From Streptomyces caelestis (GTDB taxonomy: Bacteria; Actinomycetota; Actinomycetes; Streptomycetales; Streptomycetaceae), in the NCBI RefSeq assembly GCF_001279005.1, contig NZ_LGCN01000108.1, forward strand, positions 1-64,000: DNA of 64,000 bases, given 5' to 3'. The notes beneath the pieces were generated by a model. The model made no database searches. It was not told the origin of the DNA and saw only the letters and a list, made by a program, of their open reading frames with translations. A program made the position numbers and the translations under genes. Every line of letters begins with the position of its first letter. Position 1 is the stretch's first letter. This document shows, piece after piece, positions 17,704 through 26,149 of this stretch.

Positions 17704-18420
17704 TCACCGCAGCGCCGGATGGTCCGCCACCACCGTGCAGGAGCCCGGGGCGATCTCCGTGAAGCCCGCGTCGCGGACCGTGGGGAGGCCGGCGGCCGTC
17801 AGGGCGGGCCAGCGGGCGGGGTCGGCGGTGCGGACGGCGAGGGGGAAACCGGTGGCGTGCCAGGCCGCGCGGGCCTCGTCGCCGAGTCCCCACCAGGCCA
17901 GCTGGGCGCCGTGGCCCGCCTGGGCCATGGCCTTGCCGGCCGACATGCCGAGGTCGGGGTTCAGCCACAGGACGGGGGCCGCCGGGTCCACCGGGGGGAC
18001 GGGGTCGGGGTCGTCGAGGTCGGTGCCGGAGACCTGGAGGCGGGCCAGGTCCTTGGGCCAGCCGTCCAGGGGGACGGGCGGGAAGACGCGGACCTCCGCC
18101 GACTTGCCGGTGACCGTGATCCCCGGGAGGGCCTCCGCGCGGCGCCACTCCGCGCCGCGTGCCCGGCGCACCACCTTGCGGATGCGGGCGTCCTGCCAGT
18201 CGCGCACCGCCCGCGCCCACTCTCCCTCGCCGGCCGAGCGCTCGTCGGTCAGCATCACCAGCACCGCGCGGGCCGCCGTCTCCAGGGCGTCCGTACGGGC
18301 CGGGGGCGCCGCCCGCTCGATGCGCACCACCAGGGGCAGGACGAACTGGGGCGCCGCGTCGCGGGCGCCCGGGTCGGGGCGGAAAGGGCTGTCGGCGGAA
18401 GGGGTCCGGTCATCGCTCAC
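17704..18420 (-). CDS. PTH2-like peptidyl-tRNA-hydrolase-family protein
   Basis: A 238-residue protein. The C-terminal 110 residues match the bacterial PTH2 fold: VLWLNPDLGMSAGKAMAQAGHGAQLAWWGLGDE (two pieces) has the Lys-x-x-x-Gln-x-x-His pattern of the PTH2 active region, and the end reads LPTVRDAGFTEIAPGSCTVVADHP (two pieces), corresponding to the D-A-G-x-T-x-x-x-P-G-S motif. The N-terminal 120 residues are an additional alpha/beta domain with no recognised function. True PTH2 enzymes release peptides from stalled tRNA in archaea and eukaryotes. Whether this one does so, next to a normal bacterial Pth, is unknown. Start ATG/GTG at 18420. Confidence 0.75.
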   Translation of the reverse strand: MSDDRTPSADSPFRPDPGARDAAPQFVLPLVVRIERAAPPARTDALETAARAVLVMLTDERSAGEGEWARAVRDWQDARIRKVVRRARGAEWRRAEALPGITVTGKSAEVRVFPPVPLDGWPKDLARLQVSGTDLDDPDPVPPVDPAAPVLWLNPDLGMSAGKAMAQAGHGAQLAWWGLGDEARAAWHATGFPLAVRTADPARWPALTAAGLPTVRDAGFTEIAPGSCTVVADHPALR

Positions 18421-18453
18421 GGGGACAGTCTGCCAACCCGCGCGGGGGTTTCG

Positions 18454-18639
18454 TCAGCCGGAGCAGGAGGTGCGCTCGGCCTCCCGCCACTCGCAGACCG
18501 GGCACAGCGTGACGCCCTTGTAGGACTCCGGGTACTCCGTCGGCTTCCGGCACAGCACGCACGCCGCGTACGGCGGGCCGTCGGCCCTGGGCGGCCGGGC
18601 GGCGTCGATCAGGCAGTAGTCGTCGTCGGTGTCGCTCAT
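18454..18639 (-). CDS. Small zinc-ribbon protein
   Basis: A 61-residue protein with two CxxC knuckles: CVLC in AACVLCRKPTEYPES and CPVC in GVTLCPVCEWREAE, spaced 17 residues apart. This is enough for one structural zinc. A further cysteine pair-like TSCSG ends the protein. Its ATG overlaps the stop of the upstream deacetylase gene (ATGA, 18636-18639), so the two are translationally coupled. Function unknown; it is too small to be an enzyme and is probably an interaction or nucleic-acid-binding module. Confidence 0.75.
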   Translation of the reverse strand: MSDTDDDYCLIDAARPPRADGPPYAACVLCRKPTEYPESYKGVTLCPVCEWREAERTSCSG

Positions 18640-19523
18640 GGTTCCAGCGTAGGGACTACGGCACGGGGCGGCTCGGCCCGGCCGTTCGCCGCCGCGATCA
18701 GTTCGGAGACCCTGACGAAGCGGTAGCCCCGGCGGCGCAGCTCCGGGACGACCCTCCGCACGGCCCGTTCCGTGGTCGGGGCCGCGCTGCGGGTGCAGTG
18801 CAGGACGACCACCGAGCCGGGGCGCACGCCGTCCAGCACCTGCCGGGCCACCGCCTCCGCGTCCGTGGCGAACGCGTCGCCGCCCACCACGTCCCACTGC
18901 ACGGCCGTCACCCCGGCCGGGGTCAGCGCCTTGAGCGCCGTACGGTCGTAGCAGCCGCCGGGGAAGCGGAAGTACGGCTTCGGATCGGGCACGCCCACCT
19001 TCCGGAACACCGCGTACGCCCGCTCCACGTCCGCCCGCATCCGGTCGGCGGAGACGGTCGGCAGGCCGTAGCAGTCGCCGGTGAACGCGTAGTGGCTGTA
19101 GGAGTGGTTGGCGACCTCGAAGAGCGGGTCCCGGCCGAGGGAGCGGGCCTGGTCCGGATACTCCTCGGCCCAGCGGCCCGTCATGAACACCGTGGCCGGC
19201 ACCTCCAGCGCGCGCAGGGCGGCGATGAGTCCCGGGTGGTCGAAGCGCTCGCCCGCCGCCGCCCTCGGGCCCTGGTCGGCGGTCATGTCGGCGTCGAAGG
19301 TGAGGGCGACCGTCCGGTCGCCGGTGCGCGGGCCGTGGTGGAAGACCGGGGTCAGGCCGGAGGGGCCCGGGGCGAGGGTGGGAGGGACCGAGGGCGCGGA
19401 GGGGGCCGAGGGCGCCGAGGGCGCGGGGCGGGGCGCCTGCGGGGCGGGGCGGGGGGGGGCGCAGGCGGCGAGCGCGGTGGCCAGCACGCATACGGCGGCT
19501 GCTCGGCGTACGAGAGTGATCAC
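18636..19523 (-). CDS. Polysaccharide deacetylase (NodB homology) lipoprotein
   Basis: A 295-residue lipoprotein. The signal ends in LATALAACAPP (lipobox LAAC), followed by a Pro/Ser linker with a repeated SAP unit. The NodB domain has motif 1 VALTFDADMT (metal Asp-Asp), motif 2 HSYSHYAF (the H-x-x-x-H metal ligands), motif 3 RFPGGCYD and motif 5 VVLHCTRSA. Such enzymes remove N-acetyl groups from peptidoglycan or other cell-surface glycans at the outer face of the membrane. It starts at GTG 19523. The 92-bp gap to the next gene on the same strand (19616) suggests it may be separately transcribed. It is coupled to the small zinc-ribbon gene downstream. Confidence 0.9.
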   Translation of the reverse strand: MITLVRRAAAVCVLATALAACAPPRPAPQAPRPAPSAPSAPSAPSVPPTLAPGPSGLTPVFHHGPRTGDRTVALTFDADMTADQGPRAAAGERFDHPGLIAALRALEVPATVFMTGRWAEEYPDQARSLGRDPLFEVANHSYSHYAFTGDCYGLPTVSADRMRADVERAYAVFRKVGVPDPKPYFRFPGGCYDRTALKALTPAGVTAVQWDVVGGDAFATDAEAVARQVLDGVRPGSVVVLHCTRSAAPTTERAVRRVVPELRRRGYRFVRVSELIAAANGRAEPPRAVVPTLEP

Positions 19524-19615
19524 CGTGTGACAATATGATCAACCGTATGGCATTCCCGCCGTGCTGCCGGAGAGCCGTTCCCACATCACCCGGGCGGGTG
19601 CCCGCCCCCGCCGCC

Positions 19616-21139
19616 TCAGATGTCGTGCCGCTCCAGCGGCCGGGTCGCCGGGCCCTGGACGACCTTGCCGTCCGTGTCGAAGCGGGAGCCGTGGCAGGGG
19701 CACTCCCAGGCGCGTTCGGCGGCGTTGAAGTCCACCAGGCAGCCCAGGTGGGTGCACCGCGCGGAGACGGCGTGCAGGGCGCCGTCCTCGTCGCGGTAGA
19801 CCGCGAGCCGGCCCTCCTCCGTGCGGACCACGGCGCCCTCGCCCGGCGGCAGCGCCTCGGCCGGCGGCGCCGGGCGCAGCCGGTCGCCGACGAAGTGCTT
19901 GGCCACCTGCGCCTGGTGCTTGAGGAAGGACGGCGCCTCGCGCACGGCGGAGGCCAGCCGGCGCGGGTCGTACAGCTCGCTCCACGCGCACTCCCGGCCG
20001 GTGATCTGCGCGGTGAGCAGCAGGCCCGCCATCATGCCGCCGCTCATGCCCCAGCCGCCGAAACCGGTGGCGACGTAGGTGTGCCGGGCGCCCGGGTGCA
20101 GCGGGCCGACCAGCGGCACGGTGTCGGTGGGGTCGTTGTCCTGGGTGGCCCAGGAGTGGGTGAGCTCCACGTCGGGGAAGTGCGCGCGGGCCCAGTCGGA
20201 GAGGCGGTCGAAGCGGGCCCGCGTGTCGCCCGTGCCCGGAGTGAAGTGCTCACCGGTGATCACGAGGAAGCGGCGGGCGCCGTCCTCGCCGTAGGGGGCC
20301 GTGCGCACCGAGCGGGTGTTCTCCTCCGGGGTGATGTACATCCCGCCCGGGTCCCGGTCGGCCGGGACCGGCCCGGCGACGACCAGTTCGCGGCGCGGGG
20401 AGAGGCGGGTGAACAGCAGTGCCCGGTCGAAGACCGGGTAGTGGGTGGCGACCACGACGTCCCGGGCCGTCACCGTCGCCCCGGTCGACGTGGACAGCCG
20501 GTTCGGCGTGCCCTCCTCCAGGCCGAGGACGGTGGTGTCCTCGTGGACGCGCCCGCCGTGCGCGACGATGTCGTCCGTGAGGGCCAGCAGGTACTTGCGC
20601 GGATGGAACTGCGCCTGGTCCGTCACCTCGACGGCGCCCGCCACCGGGAACGGCAGACCGGTCTCCGTCACGAAGGAGGCCGGCAGCCCGGCCTCCCGCG
20701 CCGCCCGGGCCTCCGCGCGCAGCTCCTCCACCCGGTCCGCGTCCCGGACGTAGGTGTACGAGCTGCGGCGCTCCCACTCGCAGTCGACGCCGAGCTCCTC
20801 CACGACCCGGGCGGTGTGCTCGATCGCCTCGGACTGCGAACGGGCGTACAGGAGCGCGCCCTCGGCGCCCCGGGTGCGGCGCAGCTTGTCGTAGACCAGC
20901 GTGTGCAGGGCGGTGATCTTGGCCGTGGTGTGCCCGGTGACGCCGGCCGCGACCCGTCCGGCCTCCAGGACCGCGACGCTCTTGCCCGCCCGCGCCAGCT
21001 CCCGGGCCGTGCACAGACCGGCGATGCCCGCGCCGATCACCGCCACGTCGACGTCCAGCTCCTCGGTCAGTGGGGCGTGCCGGCCGCCCGGCGCGGTCTG
21101 GAGCCAGTACGAGCCGCCTGTCTGCTGCTTCTCCGTCAT
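19616..21139 (-). CDS. FAD-dependent oxidoreductase with C-terminal Rieske [2Fe-2S] domain
   Basis: A 507-residue cytoplasmic flavoprotein. It has the DAO-type FAD motif [21 protein letters not shown] (33-53), the GHTTAKITALHTLVYDKL segment typical of this subgroup, and the second flavin motif TYVATGFGGWGMSGGMMAG. A C-terminal Rieske domain has both cluster motifs, CTHLGC and CPCHGS, with correct spacing. The arrangement suggests electrons pass from substrate-reduced FAD to the iron-sulfur centre, but the substrate is unknown. The gene is divergent from the ArsR-SRPBCC pair, with 87 bp between starts. A perfect palindrome in that gap could regulate both directions. Confidence 0.9.
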   Translation of the reverse strand: MTEKQQTGGSYWLQTAPGGRHAPLTEELDVDVAVIGAGIAGLCTARELARAGKSVAVLEAGRVAAGVTGHTTAKITALHTLVYDKLRRTRGAEGALLYARSQSEAIEHTARVVEELGVDCEWERRSSYTYVRDADRVEELRAEARAAREAGLPASFVTETGLPFPVAGAVEVTDQAQFHPRKYLLALTDDIVAHGGRVHEDTTVLGLEEGTPNRLSTSTGATVTARDVVVATHYPVFDRALLFTRLSPRRELVVAGPVPADRDPGGMYITPEENTRSVRTAPYGEDGARRFLVITGEHFTPGTGDTRARFDRLSDWARAHFPDVELTHSWATQDNDPTDTVPLVGPLHPGARHTYVATGFGGWGMSGGMMAGLLLTAQITGRECAWSELYDPRRLASAVREAPSFLKHQAQVAKHFVGDRLRPAPPAEALPPGEGAVVRTEEGRLAVYRDEDGALHAVSARCTHLGCLVDFNAAERAWECPCHGSRFDTDGKVVQGPATRPLERHDI

Positions 21140-21217
21140 GCGGCGCCGAGTACCCCGGTACGGCCGGGTTCACCGTCCGGGCGGACCGCTTGCGCGGCGG
21201 ACGGCACGGGGATAACG

Positions 21218-21235
21218 TACAACCAAATGGTTGTA
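21218..21235. promoter_or_regulatory. Perfect palindromic operator over the arsR-type start codon
   Basis: TACAACC (21218-21224) and GGTTGTA (21229-21235) are perfect inverted copies around AAAT. The ATG of the ArsR-family gene (21227-21229) lies inside the palindrome. Size and symmetry suit a winged-helix dimer, so this is a likely autoregulatory site. It also lies about 80 bp upstream of the divergent Rieske-FAD gene. Confidence 0.75.
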
Positions 21236-21643
21236 GATGAGAGCGGCAGGACGGACGGGACCGACGAAACCGTGGACCGGCTGTTCCACGCCCTGGCCGA
21301 CGCGACGCGGCGCGACATACTCCGTCGCTGTGTCCGGGGTGAGCTGTCCGTGTCACGTCTGGCCGCGGCCTACCCGATGAGCTTCGCCGCGGTGCAGAAA
21401 CACGTCACGGTGCTGGAGCGGGCCGGCCTGGTCACCAAGGAGCGACACGGACGGGAGCGGCTCGTGCGCACCGATCCCGATGCCGTGGGCCGGGCGCGGC
21501 AGGCCCTGGACGAACTGGAGTCGGCCTGGCGGGCGCCGCGGGTGGAGCGGATGTCCGGTCTGCTCGTCGAGGACACCGGGTGTCCCGCCCCGTCCGCCGG
21601 ATCCGGCGCCGCCCCCGACACCGAGAGAGGACCGGACGGATGA
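21227..21643 (+). CDS. ArsR-family winged-helix transcriptional regulator
   Basis: A 138-residue protein with a standard ArsR-type winged helix: DRLFHALADATRRDILRRCVRGELSVSRLA (two pieces), the recognition helix MSFAAVQKHVTVLERAGLV and the wing KERHGRERLVRTDPDAV. No cysteine cluster of the metal-sensing ArsR/SmtB type is present, so it is probably not a metal sensor. Members paired with SRPBCC (AHSA1-like) proteins are common; here the partner's ATG overlaps this gene's stop. The start ATG 21227 lies within its own palindromic operator and has no clear ribosome-binding site, which points to a leaderless or nearly leaderless transcript. Confidence 0.9.
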   Translation: MVVDESGRTDGTDETVDRLFHALADATRRDILRRCVRGELSVSRLAAAYPMSFAAVQKHVTVLERAGLVTKERHGRERLVRTDPDAVGRARQALDELESAWRAPRVERMSGLLVEDTGCPAPSAGSGAAPDTERGPDG

Positions 21644-23565
21644 CCGTCACCACCGTGGACAAGGACGTCGACACACTGACGCTCACCCTCGTCGCCGACT
21701 TCACCGCCCCCGTGGAGCGGGTGTGGCGGCTGTGGGCCGACCCGCGGCTGCTGGAGCGCTGGTGGGGCCCGCCGAGCTACCCGGCGACCTTCGAGGAGCA
21801 CGACCTGACGCCCGGCGGCGGCATGAAATACCACATGACCGGCCCGGAGGGCGAGAGGTACGGCGGCTGGTGGCGGATCTCCTCGGTCACGCCGCCGACC
21901 GCCCTGGAGTTCACCGACGGCTTCTCCGACCAGGAGGGGAGGCCGAACCCCGAGATGCCGACCACCTCGGTACGGATGACGCTCACCGCGCTCGAGGGCG
22001 GCACCCGGATGGAGCTGCGGTCCGTCTTCGACACCCGGGAGCAGATGGAGCGGCTGGCCGAGATGGGCATGGTGGAGGGGATGAGCCAGGCCGTCGGCCA
22101 GATGGACGCGCTCGTCGCGGGCTGAACCCCGCGGCGGGGCGGAGGGCGGCGCAGCCCCGCCCCCCCCCCTCCCCCCCCGGCAGGGGCCCGTCACGGCGAA
22201 GGTCGTGCCGGGCGTGTAGCAGTTGACGTACATGGTGCGGCCGTCCGGGGAGAAGGTGACCCCGGCGAACTCGCCCCACTCCGGTTCCCCGGGGGCGCCG
22301 ATGGTCTGGCGGTTGCGGGCCATCGCGTAGACCTCGCCCCGGCGCGTGACGCCGTAGACGTACTGGGCGCCTCCGCCGTCCTCGCACACCATCAGGCCGC
22401 CGCCGGGCGCGAGGCAGATGTTGTCCGGCGACTCGCCGGGCAACCGCACGTCGGTGTCCGGACCGAAGACGATCACCAGGGTGAGGCGGCGCCGGTCGGG
22501 GTCGTAGCGCCAGATCTGGCCGTAGTGGTCGGCCGCCGACCCCTCGGCGCTGCGGGCGAAGGACGACACGAAGTAGACCGAGCGCCCGCCCCAGTAGCAG
22601 CCCTCCAGCTTCTGCGCGTGGGTGATGCCCCGCGGACCGAAGTCCTGGTGCCGGATGGGGGTTTCGACGGCCTGCGGGTCCGGTACGTCCACCCACTCGA
22701 TGCCGTCGAAACGGGCGCCGATGTCCTGGATCGAGGACAGGTCGGGCACTCCGGGCACCCGCATGGCCTGGAGCCGGCCGCCCGCGCGCAGCGAACCGGT
22801 GCCGCCCAGGGGCTTTCGCGGCAGGAAGCGGTAGAAGAGGCCGAAGGGCCGTTCGAAGGCGTCCTCGGTCTCGTAGACCACGCCCCGCCTCGGGTCCACG
22901 GCGACCGCCTCGTGCTGGAAGCGGCCCATCGCGGTCAGCGGTACGGCGCCCGTGCGGCGCGGGTCGGCGCCGTCGACCTCGAAGATGTAGCCGTGGTCCT
23001 TGGTGTAGCCGTTCGTGCCGGCCTTGTCCTCGGTCTCCTCGCAGGTCAGCCAGGTGTCCCAGGGGGTCGGCCCGCCCGCGCAGTTCACCGCCGTGCCGGC
23101 GATCGCGACCCGTTCCGACAGCACCCGGCCCTGGTGGTCCAGGGTGAGCGCCGTGCAGCCGCCCTTGCCCTCCGGGTCGTAGGTCAGGCCGTCGACCACC
23201 GGGACGGGGATGTCGGCGGTGGCGCGGTTCTCGTGGTTGCGGACCAGGTGGACACGGCCGTGGCGGCCGGCGAAGGCGGCCATGCCGTCGTGGTGGGAGG
23301 GGACCGGGCCCTCGCCGGAGCGCAGCCGCTCGCCCTCGCGGGAGAGGACCTCGTAGCGGAAGCCCTTCGGCAGGTCGAGCAGCCCGTCGGGGTCGGGGAC
23401 CAGCGGGCCGTAGCCGCTGTGACCGAGGTCCCGGGCGGCGGCGGTGCCGGTGAAGAGCTCGGAGAGGGCGCCGGTGAAGACGATGCCGACGCCGAGGGCG
23501 CCGGAACGGGCGAGCACCTGACGCCGTGTCGCGGGGGAGCCGGTGATGGACCCGGTTTCTGACAT
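21370..23565 (-). CDS. Tat-exported DUF839 / PhoX-like protein with apparent loss of the stop codon
   Basis: The reading frame is 731 residues, but only the first ~465 (about 22170-23565) are recognisable. It opens with a twin-arginine signal (ATRRQVLARSGALGVGIVFTG) and continues as a DUF839 beta-propeller related to PhoX alkaline phosphatases: HDGMAAFAGRHGRVHLVRNHE (two pieces), WDTWLTCEETED, GRFQHEAVAVDP, VYETEDAF, PDNICLAPGGGLMVCEDGGG and FSPDGRTMYVNCYTPGTTFAVTGP (two pieces), which is close to the usual C-terminus. Then comes a long G-tract (C-tract on the plus strand, near 22158-22180) and 250 residues of antisense-like sequence across the SRPBCC and ArsR genes. The family normally ends near the G-tract, so the true stop was probably lost by slippage or a sequencing error. 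Confidence 0.75.
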   Translation of the reverse strand: MSETGSITGSPATRRQVLARSGALGVGIVFTGALSELFTGTAAARDLGHSGYGPLVPDPDGLLDLPKGFRYEVLSREGERLRSGEGPVPSHHDGMAAFAGRHGRVHLVRNHENRATADIPVPVVDGLTYDPEGKGGCTALTLDHQGRVLSERVAIAGTAVNCAGGPTPWDTWLTCEETEDKAGTNGYTKDHGYIFEVDGADPRRTGAVPLTAMGRFQHEAVAVDPRRGVVYETEDAFERPFGLFYRFLPRKPLGGTGSLRAGGRLQAMRVPGVPDLSSIQDIGARFDGIEWVDVPDPQAVETPIRHQDFGPRGITHAQKLEGCYWGGRSVYFVSSFARSAEGSAADHYGQIWRYDPDRRRLTLVIVFGPDTDVRLPGESPDNICLAPGGGLMVCEDGGGAQYVYGVTRRGEVYAMARNRQTIGAPGEPEWGEFAGVTFSPDGRTMYVNCYTPGTTFAVTGPCRGGRGGGGAAPPSAPPRGSARDERVHLADGLAHPLHHAHLGQPLHLLPGVEDGPQLHPGAALERGERHPYRGGRHLGVRPPLLVGEAVGELQGGRRRDRGDPPPAAVPLALRAGHVVFHAAAGRQVVLLEGRRVARRAPPALQQPRVGPQPPHPLHGGGEVGDEGERQCVDVLVHGGDGHPSGPLSVSGAAPDPADGAGHPVSSTSRPDIRSTRGARQADSSSSRACRARPTASGSVRTSRSRPCRSLVTRPARSSTVTCFCTAAKLIG
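21640..22125 (+). CDS. SRPBCC / AHSA1-like domain protein
   Basis: A 161-residue START-like (SRPBCC) protein: FTAPVERVWRLWADPRLLERWWGPPSYPATFEEHDLTPGGGM in pieces, then GWWRISSVTPPTALEFTDGF and the C-terminal helix EQMERLAEMGMVEGMSQAVGQMDALV. The fold forms a hydrophobic cavity for a small ligand; bacterial members next to ArsR regulators have no settled function. The ATG at 21640 overlaps the regulator's stop (ATGA), so both are made from one mRNA. The longer upstream frame (from 21580) is inside the regulator gene and is not needed. Confidence 0.88.
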   Translation: MTVTTVDKDVDTLTLTLVADFTAPVERVWRLWADPRLLERWWGPPSYPATFEEHDLTPGGGMKYHMTGPEGERYGGWWRISSVTPPTALEFTDGFSDQEGRPNPEMPTTSVRMTLTALEGGTRMELRSVFDTREQMERLAEMGMVEGMSQAVGQMDALVAG

Positions 23566-23655
23566 GGGGAAACCTTCCTGCTGGCGGACAGGAACTGTGA
23601 CCCCGCCGTGTCTATCACCTGGTGCGGGTCACGGGAACCACGCGTGTCGCTCGTG

Positions 23656-24483
23656 TCACGGGCCGGCGCGGTGGCCGTCGGGCTCCGGGCGGGGTTCCGC
23701 CGCCCGGTCCGGCGTCGGTGCGGACTGCTGGGCGCGTTCGAGGAAGCGGAGGAGTTCGACGGGGAAGGGCAGGACGAGGGTGGAGTTCTTCTCGGCGGCG
23801 ACGGCCACGATGGTCTGCAGCAGGCGGAGCTGGAGGGCGGAGGGGGTGTCCGACATCTCCTGGGCGGCCTCGGCGAGTTTCCTGGACGCCTGGAGCTCGG
23901 CGTCGGCGTTGATGACGCGGGCCCGGCGCTCGCGGTCTGCCTCGGCCTGACGGGCCATGGACCGCTTCATGGTGTCGGGCAGGGAGACGTCCTTGATCTC
24001 GACGCGGTCGATCTGCACGCCCCAGCCGATGGCGGGGCTGTCGATCATCAGCTCCAGGCCCTGGTTCAGTTTCTCGCGGTTGGACAGCAGGTCGTCGAGG
24101 TCGCTCTTGCCGATGATCGACCGCAGGGAGGTCTGCGCCATCTGGGAGACCGCGAAGCGGTAGTCCTCGACGTTGACGATGGCCGCCGACGCGTCGACGA
24201 CCTTGAAGTAGACGACCGCGTCGACCCGGACGGTGACGTTGTCCCGGGTGATGCCCTCCTGGGCGGGCACCGGCATCGTGACGATCTGGAGGTTGACCTT
24301 GCGCAGCCGGTCCACGCCGGGGACGACGAGGGTGAAGCCGGGCGGGCGCGCGGCGCCGTACAGGCGGCCGAGACGGAAGACGACGCCGCGTTCGTACTGT
24401 TTCACGACCCGGGCCGCCGCGATGAGGTAGACCGTGCCGCCGGCGGCTGCCGCGGCGACCGCGGTGAGGAGTTCCCCGACCAT
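23656..24483 (-). CDS. SPFH / band-7 membrane protein (slipin-like)
   Basis: A 275-residue protein. The N-terminal helix VGELLTAVAAAAAGGTVYLIAA anchors it, followed by the stomatin core: VKQYERGVVFRLGRLYGAARPPG, VNLQIVTMPVPAQEGITRDNVTV, VDAVVYFKVVD, YRFAVSQMAQTSLRSIIGKSDLDDLLSNRE (two pieces) and IDRVEIKDVSLPDTMKRSMARQAEADRERRARVINADAE (in pieces). Slipins form ring-shaped oligomers at the membrane and often associate with NfeD proteases; no nfeD is adjacent here. Start ATG 24483 has GGGAGG 5 nt upstream, and the open frame upstream to 24642 is not needed. Confidence 0.92.
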   Translation of the reverse strand: MVGELLTAVAAAAAGGTVYLIAAARVVKQYERGVVFRLGRLYGAARPPGFTLVVPGVDRLRKVNLQIVTMPVPAQEGITRDNVTVRVDAVVYFKVVDASAAIVNVEDYRFAVSQMAQTSLRSIIGKSDLDDLLSNREKLNQGLELMIDSPAIGWGVQIDRVEIKDVSLPDTMKRSMARQAEADRERRARVINADAELQASRKLAEAAQEMSDTPSALQLRLLQTIVAVAAEKNSTLVLPFPVELLRFLERAQQSAPTPDRAAEPRPEPDGHRAGP

Positions 24484-24670
24484 GTCGACCTCCCGGTCAG
24501 AGGTCCGGTGTATCTGCTTCTGCAACGATATGCCCGATGCCGGGTGCGGGGCCATGCCTGGGCGGGGGGTGAGGGCGGGGCGGGAGGGCGTCCTCGCCCC
24601 GCCGCCCCTTCGCGCCCACGCGGCACAGCCGCATGTCGGCACAACCGCATGTCGGCACAGCCCCGCGCTC

Positions 24671-26149
24671 CTAAGGCGCCGTGACCGGTGTTTCCGTGAG
24701 TTTCACCGGGGTTGTGCCCGGGGTGCTGTGGCGTTCGGACCAGTTCTTCAGGGCCGTGCGGCAGGCGTGGTCCACGTGGTGGAGGCCGGTGAGGTCCAGT
24801 TCCACGGGGCGGTCCTGGGGGAGGGACTCCAGGGTGTCCAGGATCTTCGGGAGACGCAGGAAGGTCGCGTTGCCCGACAGGTGCACCTGGACGGGGCCCG
24901 CGCCCTTGTCCACGACCTCCAGCTTCGCCTGCGAGGCCTCCCAGGCCGTCTTGACGACCGACAGGGCCAGACCGATCAGCACGCCCTCGAACATGTTCAC
25001 CACGACGATCGACACGGCGGTGGCCACCAGGATCAGCGCCTCGCCCCGGTGCCCCCGCCACAGCGCGACCAGCCCGCGGAACGGGATCAGCTTCCAGCCG
25101 GCGTGGACCAGGATGCCGGCCAGCGCGGGCAGCGGTATCAGCGCCAGCGCGGCCGGCAGCAGCGCGGCGAACAGCAGCAGCCACACGCCGTGCATCACCC
25201 GGGACGCCTTGGTCCTGGCGCCCGCCCGGACGTTGGCCGAGCTGCGCACGATGACCGCGGTCATCGGCAGCGCGCCGAGGACCCCGCAGACCGTGTTGCC
25301 CGCGCCCTGCGCCATCAGCTCCTTGTTGTACTGGGTGCGTGGGCCGTCGTGCAGCCGGTCCACCGCGGCGGCGCTGAACAGGCTCTCGGCGGAGGCGATC
25401 AGGGTGAAGGCGACGATCGTGCCGAGGACGCCGGCCTCCAGCCCGCCGAAGACGTCCGCGCCGGGCGGCTGGACGGCGTCGAGCAGGCCCTGCACCTCGA
25501 CCGTCGCGACGGGCACGCCGAACGCGAGGGTGACCGCCGTCGCCAGCAGCACCGCCGCGAGCGCGCCCGGCACGGCGCCTGCCGGGCCCGGCATCCGGCG
25601 CCACAGCACCATCACGGCGACGGTGCCCGCGCCGACCGCGAGCGAGGCGAGCGCCTCGGTGCTGCCGAGCGCGTCCACGGCGGCCCCGGGCAGTCCGAGG
25701 AGCTTGTCCGTGCCGGAGGCGGGCGCGGTCAGCCCGGCCGCCGCGTACAACTGGCCCGCGATGAGCACGAGGCCGATGCCGGCCAGCATGCCCTCGACCA
25801 CGGAGAGCGATATCGCGCGGAACCAGCGCCCGAGCCGCAGCGCGCCCATGGCCAGCTGGAGCAGCCCGGTGGCCAGCACGATCACGCCGAGCGCGGGCAG
25901 CCCGTAGGTGTCGACGGCCTCGAAGACCAGCACGGTCAGCCCGGCGGCCGGACCGGACACCTGCAGGCTGCTGCCCGGCAGCAGACCGGTGACCAGCCCG
26001 CCCACGATGCCGGTGACCAGGCCGAGTTCGGCCGGGACGCCGGAGGCGACGGCGACGCCCACGCACAGCGGGAGCGCGACGAGGAACACGACGAGCGAGG
26101 CGGCGAAGTCCTGCCGCAGATGGGGGAACCTGGACACGGCCGTGCTCAC
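24671..26149 (-). CDS. SulP-family anion transporter with STAS domain
   Basis: A 492-residue SLC26/SulP transporter. It opens with FPHLRQDFAASLVVFLVALPLCVGVAVASG (two pieces) and has about 12-14 helices. Characteristic segments are GSSLQVSGPAAGLTVLV (substrate site), SAESLFSAAAVDRLHDGPRTQYNKELMAQGAGN (two pieces) and MTAVIVRSSANVRAGARTKAS. A short STAS domain (about 405-492) ends the protein. With a beta-carbonic anhydrase translated just before it, bicarbonate is the likely substrate, as for SulP-carbonic-anhydrase operons and fusions elsewhere; sulfate remains possible. Start is GTG 26149 inside the GTGA overlap with the carbonic anhydrase stop. An in-frame start further upstream (to 26263) would overlap that gene by over 100 bp. 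Confidence 0.9.
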   Translation of the reverse strand: MSTAVSRFPHLRQDFAASLVVFLVALPLCVGVAVASGVPAELGLVTGIVGGLVTGLLPGSSLQVSGPAAGLTVLVFEAVDTYGLPALGVIVLATGLLQLAMGALRLGRWFRAISLSVVEGMLAGIGLVLIAGQLYAAAGLTAPASGTDKLLGLPGAAVDALGSTEALASLAVGAGTVAVMVLWRRMPGPAGAVPGALAAVLLATAVTLAFGVPVATVEVQGLLDAVQPPGADVFGGLEAGVLGTIVAFTLIASAESLFSAAAVDRLHDGPRTQYNKELMAQGAGNTVCGVLGALPMTAVIVRSSANVRAGARTKASRVMHGVWLLLFAALLPAALALIPLPALAGILVHAGWKLIPFRGLVALWRGHRGEALILVATAVSIVVVNMFEGVLIGLALSVVKTAWEASQAKLEVVDKGAGPVQVHLSGNATFLRLPKILDTLESLPQDRPVELDLTGLHHVDHACRTALKNWSERHSTPGTTPVKLTETPVTAP

